From positions 62,001-126,000 of the forward strand of contig NZ_JAHYSS010000005.1 of the NCBI RefSeq assembly GCF_019802255.1: DNA of 64,000 bases. The letters run 5' to 3'. The stretch comes from Pedobacter polysacchareus. GTDB lineage: Bacteria; Bacteroidota; Bacteroidia; Sphingobacteriales; Sphingobacteriaceae. Shown here piece after piece: positions 62,291 through 64,000 of the stretch. The translations under genes were made by a program, and so were the position numbers. The notes under the pieces are model-generated. The model saw nothing but the letters and a program-made list of their open reading frames with translations. It did no database searches and was not told the origin of the DNA. How positions within the stretch are numbered: position 1 is the stretch's first letter; every line of letters begins with the position of its first letter.

Positions 62291-63427
62291 ATGCAGAGTA
62301 CTCAATTCAAAGAACTGTTAAGAAGATACCTTGCCAATCAGTGCTCATCAGCGGAAAAAGCTTTTGTGGAAAATTGGTATAACCAGCATACTATAGAAAA
62401 TCATGAACCACTGACTGAAGTGGAATATGAGGAGGACATTACATTTATCCATGATCATCTGGAACAATCAGAGCAACAGCAAAAAAAACGACCATTATGG
62501 CCTCGAATAGCAGTGGCGGCTACTGTTTTATTCACCCTGGGGGTATCGTTATATTATTATTTTCCAGGAAAGCAAAGCTCTGCATACTCCAATGAAAGTA
62601 TTCTAGATATAAAAGCTGGTACCGATAAAGCGATGCTGACACTCGCCGATGGATCTAAAATCAGTTTATCAGATGTTAAAGCAGGAGAAATTGCCACTCA
62701 ATCCGGGTTAAAGATTTCCAAATCTAGTGATGGCCAGGTGATTTACACCTCTGCTCCAGCTGAATCTACAGCGAAGAACCTTAAATCGCCACAATTCAAT
62801 ACCATAGAAACCCCCAGAGGAGGCAAATTTCAAATCTTATTGCCCGATGGCAGCAGGGTTTGGTTGGATGCTGAATCCTCCCTAAAATATCCGGTGGAAT
62901 TTGTTGGTGCTGAAAGAAAAGTAGAATTAACTGGACAGGCTTATTTTGAGGTCGCCAAAAAACAAGGCAAATCATTTAAAGTGGTCAGCGGAAAACAGGA
63001 ACTGGAAGTGCTGGGAACTCATTTTAATATCAATGCTTATGCTAATCAACCCAATATCCTAACTACCTTATTGGAAGGAAGTGTGCGTCTAACTCTTAAA
63101 GGTGCAAATACGTCCGCACTCTTAAAGCCAGGACAGCAATCCTCACTGGAGGTAAAAGATTTCCAGATGAAAGAAGTTGATGTTGAAGATGCAATTGCCT
63201 GGAAAAGCGGTTTTTTTGCATTCGATAGGGATGATGTTCCTACTGTGCTGCATAAGCTGGAAAGATGGTATGATGTAGACATCAGTATTGAAGGAGAATT
63301 TGACCAGATTAAAATCGGAGGGACGATCTCCCGATCTAAAAGCCTTTCGGAAGTACTTAGGGTACTTCAGTTAACCAGAAAAATTAAATTTAAGACAGAA
63401 GGAAGGAGGATTATCGCTATGCCTTAA
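62291..63427 (+). CDS. FecR-like anti-sigma factor
   Basis: A 378-residue membrane protein. The N-terminal cytoplasmic part (about 1-70) binds the sigma factor; one helix at about 73-91 (PRIAVAATVLFTLGVSLYYYF); the periplasmic FecR domain (about 170-290, with NTIETPRGGKFQILLPDGSR and LDAESSLKYP); and the C-terminal DUF4974 domain (about 300-378), which in Bacteroidota contacts the STN domain of the receptor. It lies 64 bases after the sigma gene. The receptor gene follows, so signalling is ligand - receptor - FecR - sigma. Confidence 0.94.
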   Translation: MQSTQFKELLRRYLANQCSSAEKAFVENWYNQHTIENHEPLTEVEYEEDITFIHDHLEQSEQQQKKRPLWPRIAVAATVLFTLGVSLYYYFPGKQSSAYSNESILDIKAGTDKAMLTLADGSKISLSDVKAGEIATQSGLKISKSSDGQVIYTSAPAESTAKNLKSPQFNTIETPRGGKFQILLPDGSRVWLDAESSLKYPVEFVGAERKVELTGQAYFEVAKKQGKSFKVVSGKQELEVLGTHFNINAYANQPNILTTLLEGSVRLTLKGANTSALLKPGQQSSLEVKDFQMKEVDVEDAIAWKSGFFAFDRDDVPTVLHKLERWYDVDISIEGEFDQIKIGGTISRSKSLSEVLRVLQLTRKIKFKTEGRRIIAMP

Positions 63428-63597
63428 ACTCTACTCTAAATGATGTATAAAGAAACCAGGAGCGTTGACGCGCCCCCGGGATCATATTGTGGGTCATTGC
63501 CGCTAATACATTGTATTAAACAAAGTTATCAACCAAACTGATGATGATGATACCGCGAAGTTGAACTCATCATCACGAACCCAAACTTACCAAATGT

Positions 63598-64000
63598 ATG
63601 AAATTGTACGATTTTAATTCGTATAGGAATTCCTATATGAAAAATAAAATTCTTTTAACCATGAAACTTTCCATAGCTATGCTATTGTTGATTATGTTTC
63701 AGGTGAATGCTTCTACTTTAGCACAAAAGAAAGTTACATTGTCGGAAAGCAATGTAACGCTTGAAAAAGTCTTAAAATCAATAACCAAACAAACAGGTTA
63801 TGACCTTGTATTTATTGCAACAGATATCTCTATAGCAAAACCTGTTACTATTCATGTCCGTGATGCCAGTCTGGAAGAAACGCTGGACCTCTGCTTTATC
63901 AATCAGCCATTTGAATACTCACTGGATACAAAAACATTGATTGTTCAGGAGAAAACAAAAACCAATCTGCAGACAAAAAAGAGCGTTGCTTTTTTGAGTA
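63598..64000 (+). CDS. SusC/RagA-type TonB-dependent receptor with STN domain (3' partial)
   Basis: The frame opens at the ATG at 63598 and runs to the window end without a stop (134 codons seen). After a signal peptide (MKLSIAMLLLIMFQVNASTLA; the first ATG adds 21 residues before it) comes the STN domain (about residues 45-110: KVTLSESNVTLEKVLKSITK, then PVTIHVRDASLEETLDLCF and the tail EYSLDTKTLIVQEK). This is the signalling domain of SusC-type receptors, which talk to the FecR-like protein upstream. The plug and barrel lie beyond the window. Ligand unknown; polysaccharide uptake is typical. Confidence 0.9.
   Translation, partial: MKLYDFNSYRNSYMKNKILLTMKLSIAMLLLIMFQVNASTLAQKKVTLSESNVTLEKVLKSITKQTGYDLVFIATDISIAKPVTIHVRDASLEETLDLCFINQPFEYSLDTKTLIVQEKTKTNLQTKKSVAFLS

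Noticed and set aside
1..64000. CRISPR arrays, rRNA genes, insertion sequences with transposase
   Set aside because: I looked for regularly spaced repeats, rRNA-like conserved stretches and transposase motifs and saw none.

Overview
The window looks like a chromosomal segment of a Bacteroidota bacterium, most likely Sphingobacteriaceae and close to Pedobacter. Signs of this are a heavy-metal RND pump fused to its TolC-like outer-membrane partner, a sigma-ECF / FecR-like anti-sigma / STN-domain TonB-receptor trio, WG-repeat and DUF4142 proteins, an IntDOT-like integrase, BtgA/BtgB-like mobilisation genes, weak Shine-Dalgarno signals and moderate GC. The genus is an inference from gene content, not from a marker gene.

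Layout. 1-9 kb holds envelope and stress genes: the 3' part of a CzcA-TolC fusion, DUF6122, cardiolipin synthase, a Na+/H+ antiporter, a YciE-type ferritin-like protein, an L,D-transpeptidase and a DUF4142 lipoprotein. 9.4-15 kb holds an iron-permease-like protein, a GMC dehydrogenase with its Tat/lipoprotein small subunit, and cobT-cobS-cobC for the lower ligand of cobalamin. 15-21.7 kb holds a metzincin-like lipoprotein, a beta-helix-like protein, a DUF937-OmpA fusion, a class C serine hydrolase and two unknowns.

21.8-31 kb is the most interesting chromosomal block. It is a compact RiPP locus on the minus strand: a double-glycine precursor with a CxCxCxC tail (30566-30766), a radical SAM/SPASM maturase, a C39-peptidase ABC exporter, and an unannotated 54-residue membrane protein (26805-26969). 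Next to it are a histidine kinase/OmpR-type regulator pair and a divergent operon for a small secreted protein plus an outer-membrane beta-barrel. Tandem GTTAAT repeats with an exact 11-bp period occur upstream of the precursor (four copies) and between the kinase and the secreted-protein gene (three copies). They share the 13-mer AAGCGTTAATGAT. This predicts that the neighbouring regulator controls both.

31-42.7 kb is a Ser/Thr phospho-signalling and cell-wall cluster: WG/Sel1 protein, FHA-like protein, a 32-residue membrane protein, PP2C phosphatase, a 1327-residue RodA/FtsW-penicillin-binding-protein fusion, FHA protein and Hanks-type kinase. It parallels the actinobacterial pknB-pstP-rodA-pbpA-fha cluster, but with glycosyltransferase and transpeptidase in one polypeptide. 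43.4-46.6 kb has DinB, AraC-type and sugar-dehydrogenase genes.

46839-61110 is an integrated mobilisable element at the 3' end of tRNA-Ser(TGA). A 15-bp copy of the tRNA end marks the far junction. The element carries an integrase, excisionase-like and XRE regulators, mobilisation proteins with a candidate oriT, several unknowns, and a three-gene cargo of overlapping genes: a double-GHKL ATPase/histidine-kinase-like protein, an unknown 753-residue protein and a C5-cytosine DNA methyltransferase. The cargo is a candidate undescribed defence or modification system. Arm-like repeats and a terminator outside the left junction suggest an older element once sat in the same tRNA. The window ends with an ECF sigma factor, an anti-sigma factor and the start of a SusC-type receptor.
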